DNA from: Rickettsiales bacterium
GTDB taxonomy: Bacteria > Pseudomonadota > Alphaproteobacteria > Rickettsiales > UBA3002
Reading direction: 5' to 3'
Length of the DNA: 5,032 bases
Assembly (NCBI GenBank): GCA_021300075.1
Contig: JAJTIB010000117.1
Location: 1-5,032, forward strand
Below, piece after piece: positions 1-5,032 of the stretch. The translations under genes and the position numbers were made by a program. A model generated the notes under the pieces. The model made no database searches, was not told where the DNA came from, and saw only the letters and a list, made by a program, of their open reading frames with translations. The stretch's first letter is position 1, and each line of letters begins with the position of its first letter.

Positions 1-1
1 G

Positions 2-1063
2 CCTGAGCATCCACTGGTTAAGTTGGGCAAGCCTTATACGATTAATGGCCGCACCTATTATCCCGAACATGATCCCAACTACGAGGAAGAGGGCATCGCC
101 TCCTGGTACGGACCAGGTTTCCATGGCGAAAGCACGGCCAATGGGGAGCGTTTTGATAAAATGGCGATGACGGCGGCACATCGCACCCTGCCGCTGCCCT
201 CGATTGTAAAAGTCACCAACCTCAAAAACAATAAAATGATAGTGGTACGGGTGAATGATCGCGGTCCCTTTGCGGATGACCGGATCATTGACCTCTCCAA
301 GCGCGCAGCGCAAGAGATCGATATGATTGGATCGGGCACAGCCAAAGTGCGGGTGGAATATCTGCCTGAACCTACCGAGCGTTATGTCGCCATGCTCAAA
401 AACGGCTATGCACCCGCAAGTATTCCTATGGAAAGTGTTCTGGTAGCTTCAGCCGATACGGCAACTCTACCCGTGACCACGCTTGAAAATCCCCCACCAA
501 GCGGCGACTGGTGGAGTCGTCTGAATCCAATTGCCTCGGCGCAGGCGGCGGAGACAGTCCCGCCGGTTGTGCGGCCTGTAGCGGTAGAAACTACCGTCAC
601 TGAAACATTACCGCCGCTCGAAAAATCGTCCCCCCCGGAGGCAGTTCCGGCCCGGGCGAAACCGCGGCCAGCCCCTATTTCACCCGTCGCGCCCCCCAGT
701 GCGCGTTCTCCCTTTGATGTGTTGCGGGACGACCCCCAATACGGGGCTAAGTCAGCTTCGCCGCCGCCCCTATCTCTGCCGAAAAGCACACCCTCAGGCT
801 TCGCTGATGAACCTGCCCCCACACCTGTGGCGGACGGTTATTATGTGCAGCTTGGTGTATTCGGTGTAAAAGAGAATGCTGATACACTGGCAACAAAATT
901 TCAAGACGCTGCCAATGTCAGTGTGGAAGCGACAAATGTTAATCAAGGCAGAATTTTATACCGCGTACGGCTTGGCCCATTTATTGATCAGACCGCCGCC
1001 AATGAAATGCTGGGTCGCGCCCGCATTATGGGCGTAAAAGACGCCAGAGTTACTCACCAGTAG
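2..1063 (+). CDS. rlpA: RlpA-like septal lytic transglycosylase with C-terminal SPOR domain (5' end missing)
   Basis: RlpA proteins cleave peptidoglycan glycan strands, preferring strands stripped of peptides, and use the SPOR domain to reach such 'naked' glycan at the division site. The frame is open to the left edge, giving 353 visible residues; the start and any signal peptide or lipobox lie outside the window. The TTG at 23 is probably internal, because the preceding residues (PEHPLVK) run straight into a region typical of alphaproteobacterial RlpA (GKPYTINGRTYYP). The double-psi beta-barrel domain spans about residues 30-125 and carries GIASWYGPGFHG, TANGERFD, TAAHRTLP and VNDRGPF. The Glu of NGE (residue 49), the His of AAHR (60) and the Asp of NDRG (86) correspond to conserved active-site residues of the family. 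A Pro/Ala-rich low-complexity linker follows (about 130-277). The SPOR domain (278-353) starts at DGYYVQLGVF and contains YRVRLGPF. The stop TAG lies 18 bases before dacC. Assignment is very secure; only the N-terminus is unknown. Confidence 0.95.
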   Translation, partial: PEHPLVKLGKPYTINGRTYYPEHDPNYEEEGIASWYGPGFHGESTANGERFDKMAMTAAHRTLPLPSIVKVTNLKNNKMIVVRVNDRGPFADDRIIDLSKRAAQEIDMIGSGTAKVRVEYLPEPTERYVAMLKNGYAPASIPMESVLVASADTATLPVTTLENPPPSGDWWSRLNPIASAQAAETVPPVVRPVAVETTVTETLPPLEKSSPPEAVPARAKPRPAPISPVAPPSARSPFDVLRDDPQYGAKSASPPPLSLPKSTPSGFADEPAPTPVADGYYVQLGVFGVKENADTLATKFQDAANVSVEATNVNQGRILYRVRLGPFIDQTAANEMLGRARIMGVKDARVTHQ

Positions 1064-1081
1064 GAGCCATCGGAATTTTTC

Positions 1082-2275
1082 ATGAAACATTTACTATCCA
1101 TATCACTTTTCGCGTCGGTTTTTTTTCTTGCTGCCTCGGTATTCGCTCAATCGCCCGATACATCGGTAGGGGCTGAGTCTGCGCCCGTGGCAGTTGCGGG
1201 AGAGAATGCGGGGGGCATGACTCCCCCCACCAATGCCAGCAATATGTTGTTAATGGATGCAACCACCGGCGCGGTACTGGCCGAAAAGAACAGCACGACG
1301 CGGATGTTCCCCTCATCCATGAGCAAACTCATGACCGAGTATCTGCTGTTTGAGGAATTAAAACGCGGCTCGCTGAAACTGACAGATACATTTTTTGTCA
1401 GTGAAAATGCCTGGCGAATTCAGGGTTCTAAAATGTTTGTGCCACTTGGTGGTCAGGTGACGGTTGAGGAGCTGATTCGCGGTATCACCATTCAATCGGG
1501 TAATGACGCCTGTGTGGTTGTAGCTGAAGGCCTCGCCGGAAGTGAGGCGGCTTTTGCTCAACGCCTTAATGCCAAAGCCAAAGAGATCGGAATGCAGAAT
1601 TCAAATTTTGTTAATTCCAGTGGCTGGCCAGACGAAAATCATTACACCACCGCCGCCGATTTGGCAAAACTCGCCAGCCGTATGATTGCTGATTTCCCTG
1701 AATATTATCATTATTTTTCCGAGAAGGAGTTTACCTACAACAATATCCGACAGTATAACCGTAACCTGCTGCTGGGTCGAGGCGGGGTGGATGGTCTTAA
1801 GACCGGTCATACCGAAATCGCTGGTTATGGTATCGTGCTTTCGGCCAGAGAGCCAGGCACTGACCGTCGCCTGATTTTGGTGATAAACGGGCTTTCTTCC
1901 ATGAAAGAGCGCGAGCGGGAAGGGGAGTTTCTGCTCAACTGGGGCTTTCGCAATTTTGAAAATGTAACACTGGCTTCGCCTGGCCAGGTGGTTACAGAAG
2001 CACCCGTGTTTCTGGGGAAATCTTCAAGTGTTGGCCTTGCGACTGAAGCACCGCTGGTGGTGACGCTGCCCAAAGTTAATACCGCAGAAGTAAAAATCAA
2101 AGCCCGGTTTAACGCTCCTATTACTGCACCCGTTGCCGCCGGTCAGCCTGCGGGTGAGTTAATTTTAACGCTGCCAAACGGCAGCGAACAGGTCGTGTCG
2201 CTGGTGACGGTCTCGGCGGTAGCACGCAAAAATGCTTTCGCCCGTATTCCAGAAACTATCAGAAGCTGGTTTTAA
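1082..2275 (+). CDS. dacC: Serine-type D-Ala-D-Ala carboxypeptidase (PBP5/6, DacC-like)
   Basis: This is a low-molecular-mass penicillin-binding protein (peptidase family S11) that removes the terminal D-Ala from peptidoglycan pentapeptides in the periplasm. At 397 residues it matches the usual family length. Residues 1-22 form a Sec signal peptide, a basic MKH followed by a hydrophobic stretch ending in SVFA, with likely cleavage before Q23. All three catalytic motifs are present: SMSK at 79-82 (nucleophile Ser79, Lys82), SGN at 139-141 and KTG at 240-242. The C-terminal part (about 300-385) fits the beta-rich PBP5_C domain. The end (AFARIPETIRSWF) resembles the amphipathic helix that anchors these enzymes to the outer face of the inner membrane. 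GGA at 1072-1074, seven bases before ATG, is a reasonable Shine-Dalgarno and supports this start. The stop overlaps the tmk start by one base. The symbol could equally be dacA or dacF; the name among paralogues is less certain than the enzyme class. Confidence 0.95.
   Translation: MKHLLSISLFASVFFLAASVFAQSPDTSVGAESAPVAVAGENAGGMTPPTNASNMLLMDATTGAVLAEKNSTTRMFPSSMSKLMTEYLLFEELKRGSLKLTDTFFVSENAWRIQGSKMFVPLGGQVTVEELIRGITIQSGNDACVVVAEGLAGSEAAFAQRLNAKAKEIGMQNSNFVNSSGWPDENHYTTAADLAKLASRMIADFPEYYHYFSEKEFTYNNIRQYNRNLLLGRGGVDGLKTGHTEIAGYGIVLSAREPGTDRRLILVINGLSSMKEREREGEFLLNWGFRNFENVTLASPGQVVTEAPVFLGKSSSVGLATEAPLVVTLPKVNTAEVKIKARFNAPITAPVAAGQPAGELILTLPNGSEQVVSLVTVSAVARKNAFARIPETIRSWF
1210..1228 (+). other. 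GC-only 6-bp hairpin inside dacC
   Basis: Six G (1210-1215), a 7-base loop CATGACT, then six C (1223-1228) form a perfect inverted repeat. It encodes residues 43-49, just after the signal peptide and before the catalytic domain, in a low-complexity Ala/Gly/Pro stretch. It may simply reflect Gly-Gly and Pro-Pro codons. There is no U-tract after it, so it is not an intrinsic terminator. Confidence 0.5.
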
Positions 2276-2919
2276 TGTTCATCACTCTGGAAGGCGGGGA
2301 GGGGGCGGGAAAATCCACCCAGATCGCTTATCTCGCGTCGTCATTTAAAAAAGCGGGGCTTTCGGTAGTGACCACGCGCGAGCCGGGCGGCTCCAAAGGT
2401 GGTGAAATTATTCGCAAATTAGTAGTTGAAGGAAAGGCGGAAGACTGGAACCCGACAACCGAAGCGCTGCTGTTCATGGCGGCGCGCTATGATCATCTTG
2501 AAACCCTTATCAAGCCTTCCCTCGCGCGGGGAGAAGTCGTGCTGTGTGACCGTTTTTTTGACTCCACCTATGTCTATCAAGGGGTTGCCAAAGGGGTGGG
2601 AACGGACTGGCTGATGCAGCTTTACAGCTTTCTTTATGGCAATATCGCGCCGGATTTGACCTTCCTGCTCGACCTTGACCCCAAGGACGGGCTTACGCGT
2701 GCCAGCAGTCGCGGCGAAAGCGCCGAAACCCGGTTCGAGAAAATGGGACTTGCGTATCACCGTCAACTTCGGGAGGGTTTTCTGGCTCTTGCCAAGGCAA
2801 ATCCCGAACGCATTTCTATCATTGATGCCACGCAGACACCGGATTCCGTGCACCGCCAGATAATCGCCATCGTGAATCAGCGATTTGGATTGCGGTTACA
2901 GGAGAATGGAATAAATTAA
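2275..2919 (+). CDS. tmk: Thymidylate kinase (dTMP kinase)
   Basis: The enzyme phosphorylates dTMP to dTDP with ATP in the cytoplasm, an essential step toward dTTP. The 214-residue length is normal for the family. The P-loop GGEGAGKST is at residues 7-15, and TREPGGS (34-40) is the conserved segment near the dTMP site. LLFMAARYDHLE (65-76) and the DR motif in CDRFFDSTYVYQG (91-103) are further family signatures, followed by PDLTFLLDLDP (126-136). The LID region (about 142-155) carries Arg142, Arg146 and Arg153, while the P-loop has no Arg. That is the arrangement of type II (E. coli-like) enzymes. The ATG shares its A with the dacC stop (TAATG), so translation is probably coupled; only a weak AGAAG (2261-2265) precedes it. 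Downstream lies a palindromic repeat rather than an immediate gene overlap. Identification is very secure. Confidence 0.97.
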   Translation: MFITLEGGEGAGKSTQIAYLASSFKKAGLSVVTTREPGGSKGGEIIRKLVVEGKAEDWNPTTEALLFMAARYDHLETLIKPSLARGEVVLCDRFFDSTYVYQGVAKGVGTDWLMQLYSFLYGNIAPDLTFLLDLDPKDGLTRASSRGESAETRFEKMGLAYHRQLREGFLALAKANPERISIIDATQTPDSVHRQIIAIVNQRFGLRLQENGIN

Positions 2920-2922
2920 GCT

Positions 2923-2999
2923 CGTCATTGCGATCGGGAGCGAAGCAATCCAGTTTTTTTAAAATGGATTGGTTTGTCGCCATCGCCCTCGCAAAGACG
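2923..2999. repeat. Imperfect palindromic intergenic repeat element
   Basis: This 77-base imperfect inverted repeat fills most of the tmk-holB gap. Outer arms: CGTC (2923-2926) pairs with GACG (2996-2999), and TTGCGA (2928-2933) with TCGCAA (2989-2994). Inner arms: CAATCCA (2946-2952) pairs perfectly with TGGATTG (2965-2971), extended inward by TTT/AAA and outward by a few mismatched or G-U pairs. The right arm has about seven extra bases in the middle. The termini CGTCATTGCGA and GCGAAGCAATCCAG closely resemble, from memory, a short palindromic repeat seen in many copies in several bacterial genomes, including Rickettsiales and other alphaproteobacteria. Only one copy is visible here, so dispersal is inferred. 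No coding potential and no U-tract for an intrinsic terminator are seen. An alternative reading is a one-off RNA hairpin between cistrons. Confidence 0.8.
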
Positions 3000-3000
3000 A

Positions 3001-3007
3001 AAAAGGA
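3001..3007 (+). promoter_or_regulatory. Ribosome binding site that decides the holB start
   Basis: AAAAGGA ends nine bases before ATG 3017 and is the only good Shine-Dalgarno near the gene. It begins just past the end of the palindromic repeat. It supports ATG 3017 over the in-frame TTG at 2969, which lies inside the repeat and would add 16 residues without family resemblance. Confidence 0.7.
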
Positions 3008-3016
3008 TTCGATCCC

Positions 3017-4129
3017 ATGTTTCTGCCCCGCGACAATCCGAATCTCTTCGGCCATGAGGCGACCGAGGCCACATTTCTCGCGGAATTTGCGCGGGGCAAT
3101 CTGCACCATGCCTATTTACTCACCGGTGCTAAAGGCATCGGCAAAGCAACACTCGCCTATCGTCTGGCGCGGTTTTTCCTTGCCCAAGGTGCCATAAGTA
3201 AACCCAAAGAAGAAGAAAGTTTTTCGCTTTTTGGCGAATCTGCCCCCGTGTCGAAAACCCCGCAAGTTACCTCGCTGGCCATGGAAAATGATCACCCGAT
3301 TTTCCGCCGTGTTGCCGCTGGTTCCCATACAGATTTACTTGCCGTCACCCCCGTTTATGACAGCAAAAAACAAACCGAAAAAACCGAAATCAGTGCCGAC
3401 CAGGCGCGCGAAGTGCCACAATTTCTGAGTCTGACCCCAGCCGAATCGAGCTGGCGCGTGGTGATTGTTGACGCAGTCGATCAACTCAATAATGCTGCCG
3501 CCAATGCGCTGCTCAAAATTCTCGAGGAACCGCCGCCACGCAGCATTCTTTTGCTGGTTTGCCATATGCCCGGACGATTGCTTGCGACGGTGCGCTCGCG
3601 CTGTCGCCTCTTGCGCCTCAAGCCACCAGCGATTGCGGATTTTTCACGGATTCTAGCCGCCACCGCCCCCGAAATCCCGAATGCCGAACATGCCGCACTT
3701 TACGGGCTGGCGCAGGGCTCGCCCGGTCAGGCGATCTCGCTTCATGAAAAACAGGCGCTCACCTTATACCGTGCGATTCTGGCGGCGATGCAACCGGGCA
3801 CGCGCCGCGCCGAGCGCGTCGCCATTGCCCAGAAACTCGCCACCACCAAATCCCCCGAGCAGCAGAACGTGTTTTATTATTGCTGGCAGATGGCGATTGA
3901 TCGCGTGCAGATGGCGCCGCATTTCGCCCATCTGACTTTGATGGATGCTACGGAAGCCAGTCAGCTCACAGCCATTGCGAATGCTCTTGGCCACCGCGAA
4001 TGCAGAGTCTGGCGTGAACGCGCACAGCAACTCTGGCGTGAGACGACGATTTATAACCTCGATAAATCCCGAAGTTTTGAACTGCTGCTCGACCCGGCAC
4101 GCCTGCCACTCGCTACCAGTGCCGCTTGA
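3017..4129 (+). CDS. holB: DNA polymerase III subunit delta' (clamp loader)
   Basis: Delta' is the non-motor subunit of the clamp-loader complex with delta and the tau/gamma proteins, which places the beta sliding clamp on primed DNA. The predicted protein has 370 residues. The N-terminus (NPNLFGHEATEATFLAEF) and HHAYLLTG are typical of the family. A Walker A-like loop GAKGIGKATLA lies at 37-47, with Ala44 where the classical motif has Ser/Thr. A Walker B-like VVIVDAVDQLN lies at 148-158, followed by ALLKILEEPP (164-173). The family SRC motif is at 194-196, after CHMPGRLLATVR. No cysteine occurs between Walker A and Walker B, so the four-Cys zinc module of E. coli delta' and tau is absent. 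In its place is a segment with HPIFRRVAAGSHTDLLAV. Beyond about 200 the helical region and C-terminal collar domain are poorly conserved, as usual. The gene is preceded by a palindromic repeat and followed 31 bases later by metG. Confidence 0.93.
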   Translation: MFLPRDNPNLFGHEATEATFLAEFARGNLHHAYLLTGAKGIGKATLAYRLARFFLAQGAISKPKEEESFSLFGESAPVSKTPQVTSLAMENDHPIFRRVAAGSHTDLLAVTPVYDSKKQTEKTEISADQAREVPQFLSLTPAESSWRVVIVDAVDQLNNAAANALLKILEEPPPRSILLLVCHMPGRLLATVRSRCRLLRLKPPAIADFSRILAATAPEIPNAEHAALYGLAQGSPGQAISLHEKQALTLYRAILAAMQPGTRRAERVAIAQKLATTKSPEQQNVFYYCWQMAIDRVQMAPHFAHLTLMDATEASQLTAIANALGHRECRVWRERAQQLWRETTIYNLDKSRSFELLLDPARLPLATSAA

Positions 4130-4149
4130 CCGGACCTTAGGCGAAGTAT

Positions 4150-4153
4150 AGGT
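4150..4153 (+). promoter_or_regulatory. Weak ribosome binding site favouring the second metG ATG
   Basis: AGGT at 4150-4153 is one base from the first in-frame ATG (4155) but seven bases from the second (4161). The spacing favours 4161. The match is short, so this is weak support, and the choice changes the protein by only two residues. Confidence 0.4.
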
Positions 4154-4160
4154 CATGAGC

Positions 4161-5032
4161 ATGGCTCAAAAATCCTATTACATCACTACGCCCATTTATT
4201 ACGTCAACGATAAGCCGCATCTGGGACACGCCTATACGTCGGTGGCGTGCGACGTGCTGGCACGCTTCATGCGGCTGGATGGGCGCAAGGTAAAATTCCT
4301 GACGGGGACGGACGAACACGGCCAGAAGGTCGAGAAATCCGCGGCCGCCGCTGGCATGCCCCCTCAAGCCTTTACCAACGAAGTCTCCGAACATTTCCGC
4401 CATATGGCGAGTGTGCTTGGGCTATCGAACGACGACTTCATCCGCACCACCGAAGCCCGCCACATCAAAGCCGCGCAAGCCCTGTGGCAGCGGCTGGAAG
4501 CGGCGGGGGATATTTACCTCGGCGGGTATGCCGGCTGGTATTCGGTGCGCGACGAAGCCTTTTATCAGGAATCCGAACTGGTGAATGGCAAAGCACCAAC
4601 CGGCGCCGAGGTCGAATGGGTCGAGGAGCCAAGCTATTTCTTCAAGCTATCCAACTATCAGGATAAATTACTGAAATTTTATAACGACCACCCCGATTTC
4701 ATCCTGCCCGAATCGCGCCGAAACGAGGTCATCAGTTTTGTGAAAGGCGGCCTTAAGGATTTATCCATTTCACGCACCACCTTCAAATGGGGCATTGCCG
4801 TACCGGGCGACGAAAAACACATCATGTATGTCTGGCTCGATGCGCTCACCAACTACCTTACGGCAGCGGGATTTCCGGACATGGATTCTGCGGATTATAA
4901 AACCTTCTGGCCGGCCAATCTGCATATGGTGGGTAAGGATATTCTGCGGTTTCACGCCGTTTATTGGCCGGCCTTTCTGATGTCGGCGAAGCTGCCCGTC
5001 CCCGAGCGCGTATTTGCCCATGGCTGGTGGAC
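4161..5032 (+). CDS. metG: Methionyl-tRNA synthetase (3' end missing)
   Basis: This class I aminoacyl-tRNA synthetase attaches methionine to tRNA-Met in the cytoplasm, for initiation and elongation. The frame runs off the right edge with 290 complete residues, so about half of the usual enzyme is visible. ITTPIYYVNDKPHLGHAYT (8-26) includes the HIGH-type motif HLGH at 20-23, and FLTGTDEHGQK (46-56) is a strong family signature. The connective-peptide region reads GWYSVRDEAFY (125-135) to EWVEEPSYFFKLS (152-164). It has no CxxC pair, so this is the zinc-knuckle-free form rather than the E. coli form. VGKDILRFHAVYWPAFL (257-273) and FAHGWW at the end are the usual approach to the KMSKS loop, which lies just beyond the window. 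I prefer ATG 4161 on ribosome-site spacing; ATG 4155 would add two residues. The holB stop is 31 bases upstream, consistent with one operon. Confidence 0.95.
   Translation, partial: MAQKSYYITTPIYYVNDKPHLGHAYTSVACDVLARFMRLDGRKVKFLTGTDEHGQKVEKSAAAAGMPPQAFTNEVSEHFRHMASVLGLSNDDFIRTTEARHIKAAQALWQRLEAAGDIYLGGYAGWYSVRDEAFYQESELVNGKAPTGAEVEWVEEPSYFFKLSNYQDKLLKFYNDHPDFILPESRRNEVISFVKGGLKDLSISRTTFKWGIAVPGDEKHIMYVWLDALTNYLTAAGFPDMDSADYKTFWPANLHMVGKDILRFHAVYWPAFLMSAKLPVPERVFAHGWW

Noticed and set aside
23..25. TTG as the start of rlpA
   Set aside because: The frame is open further left to base 2 and the adjoining residues look like ordinary RlpA sequence; a start here would give a protein with no export signal.
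630..636. Run of seven C in the rlpA linker as a phase-variation tract
   Set aside because: Short, within Pro-rich codons, and the frame stays intact through to the SPOR domain; nothing else suggests variability.
406..822. 138-codon open frame on the minus strand opposite the rlpA linker
   Set aside because: It mirrors the low-complexity Pro/Ala/Thr codons of the linker, is Gly/Ala/Ser-rich with no recognisable domain, and lies wholly inside a clear gene.
2419..2853. 144-codon open frame on the minus strand opposite tmk
   Set aside because: No family features, and tmk on the other strand is unmistakable; this is a chance shadow frame.
2923..2999. Rho-independent terminator after tmk
   Set aside because: The T run sits in the loop of the palindrome, not after the stem, and the base after the hairpin is followed by A's and the holB ribosome site.
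2920..3016. Internal promoter for holB
   Set aside because: I see no convincing -35/-10 pair; the A/T tract at 2954-2964 is the tip of the palindrome.
4247..4666. 139-codon open frame on the plus strand in another frame within metG
   Set aside because: It overlaps continuous MetG sequence with conserved motifs; its own product is Arg/Gly-rich and unlike any family I know.

Overview
This window reads as a stretch of ordinary chromosome from an alphaproteobacterium. All five genes are on the + strand and tightly packed: rlpA (cut off at its 5' end), a D-Ala-D-Ala carboxypeptidase of the DacC/PBP5 type, tmk, holB and metG (cut off at its 3' end). From memory, the order rlpA-dacC-tmk-holB-metG is common in Alphaproteobacteria. 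The protein details agree: a type II-like thymidylate kinase LID, a delta' subunit without zinc-binding cysteines, and a MetG without zinc-knuckle cysteines. Base composition looks slightly above 50% GC by eye (not counted). I cannot place it more finely than class; the repeat at 2923-2999 would fit Rickettsiales-like or uncultured alphaproteobacterial lineages but is not diagnostic.

Layout. Bases 2-1063 encode a RlpA-like lytic transglycosylase: a double-psi beta-barrel domain, a long Pro/Ala-rich linker and a C-terminal SPOR domain. Bases 1082-2275 encode a secreted, probably membrane-anchored, penicillin-binding DD-carboxypeptidase with all three active-site motifs. Its stop codon overlaps the ATG of thymidylate kinase (2275-2919) by one base. 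A 97-base gap follows, most of it filled by an imperfect palindrome (2923-2999) that looks like a dispersed repetitive element. The Shine-Dalgarno and ATG of holB (3017-4129, DNA polymerase III delta') come directly after it. After a 31-base gap, methionyl-tRNA synthetase (from 4161) runs off the right edge before its KMSKS motif.

How the genes fit together. The first two act on peptidoglycan: RlpA cleaves glycan strands, probably at the septum via SPOR, and the carboxypeptidase trims pentapeptide stems. The next two serve DNA replication: Tmk makes dTDP for dTTP, and delta' is part of the clamp loader. MetG charges tRNA-Met. Gaps are short and no promoter or terminator is evident, so a single growth-linked transcription unit is likely (inference).

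I found no novel defence, mobile or secretion system. The main item for a second look is the palindromic repeat between tmk and holB. Lesser ones are a GC-only hairpin and a T8 run early in dacC, a Trp-containing segment in the RlpA linker, and the variant delta' nucleotide-binding site.
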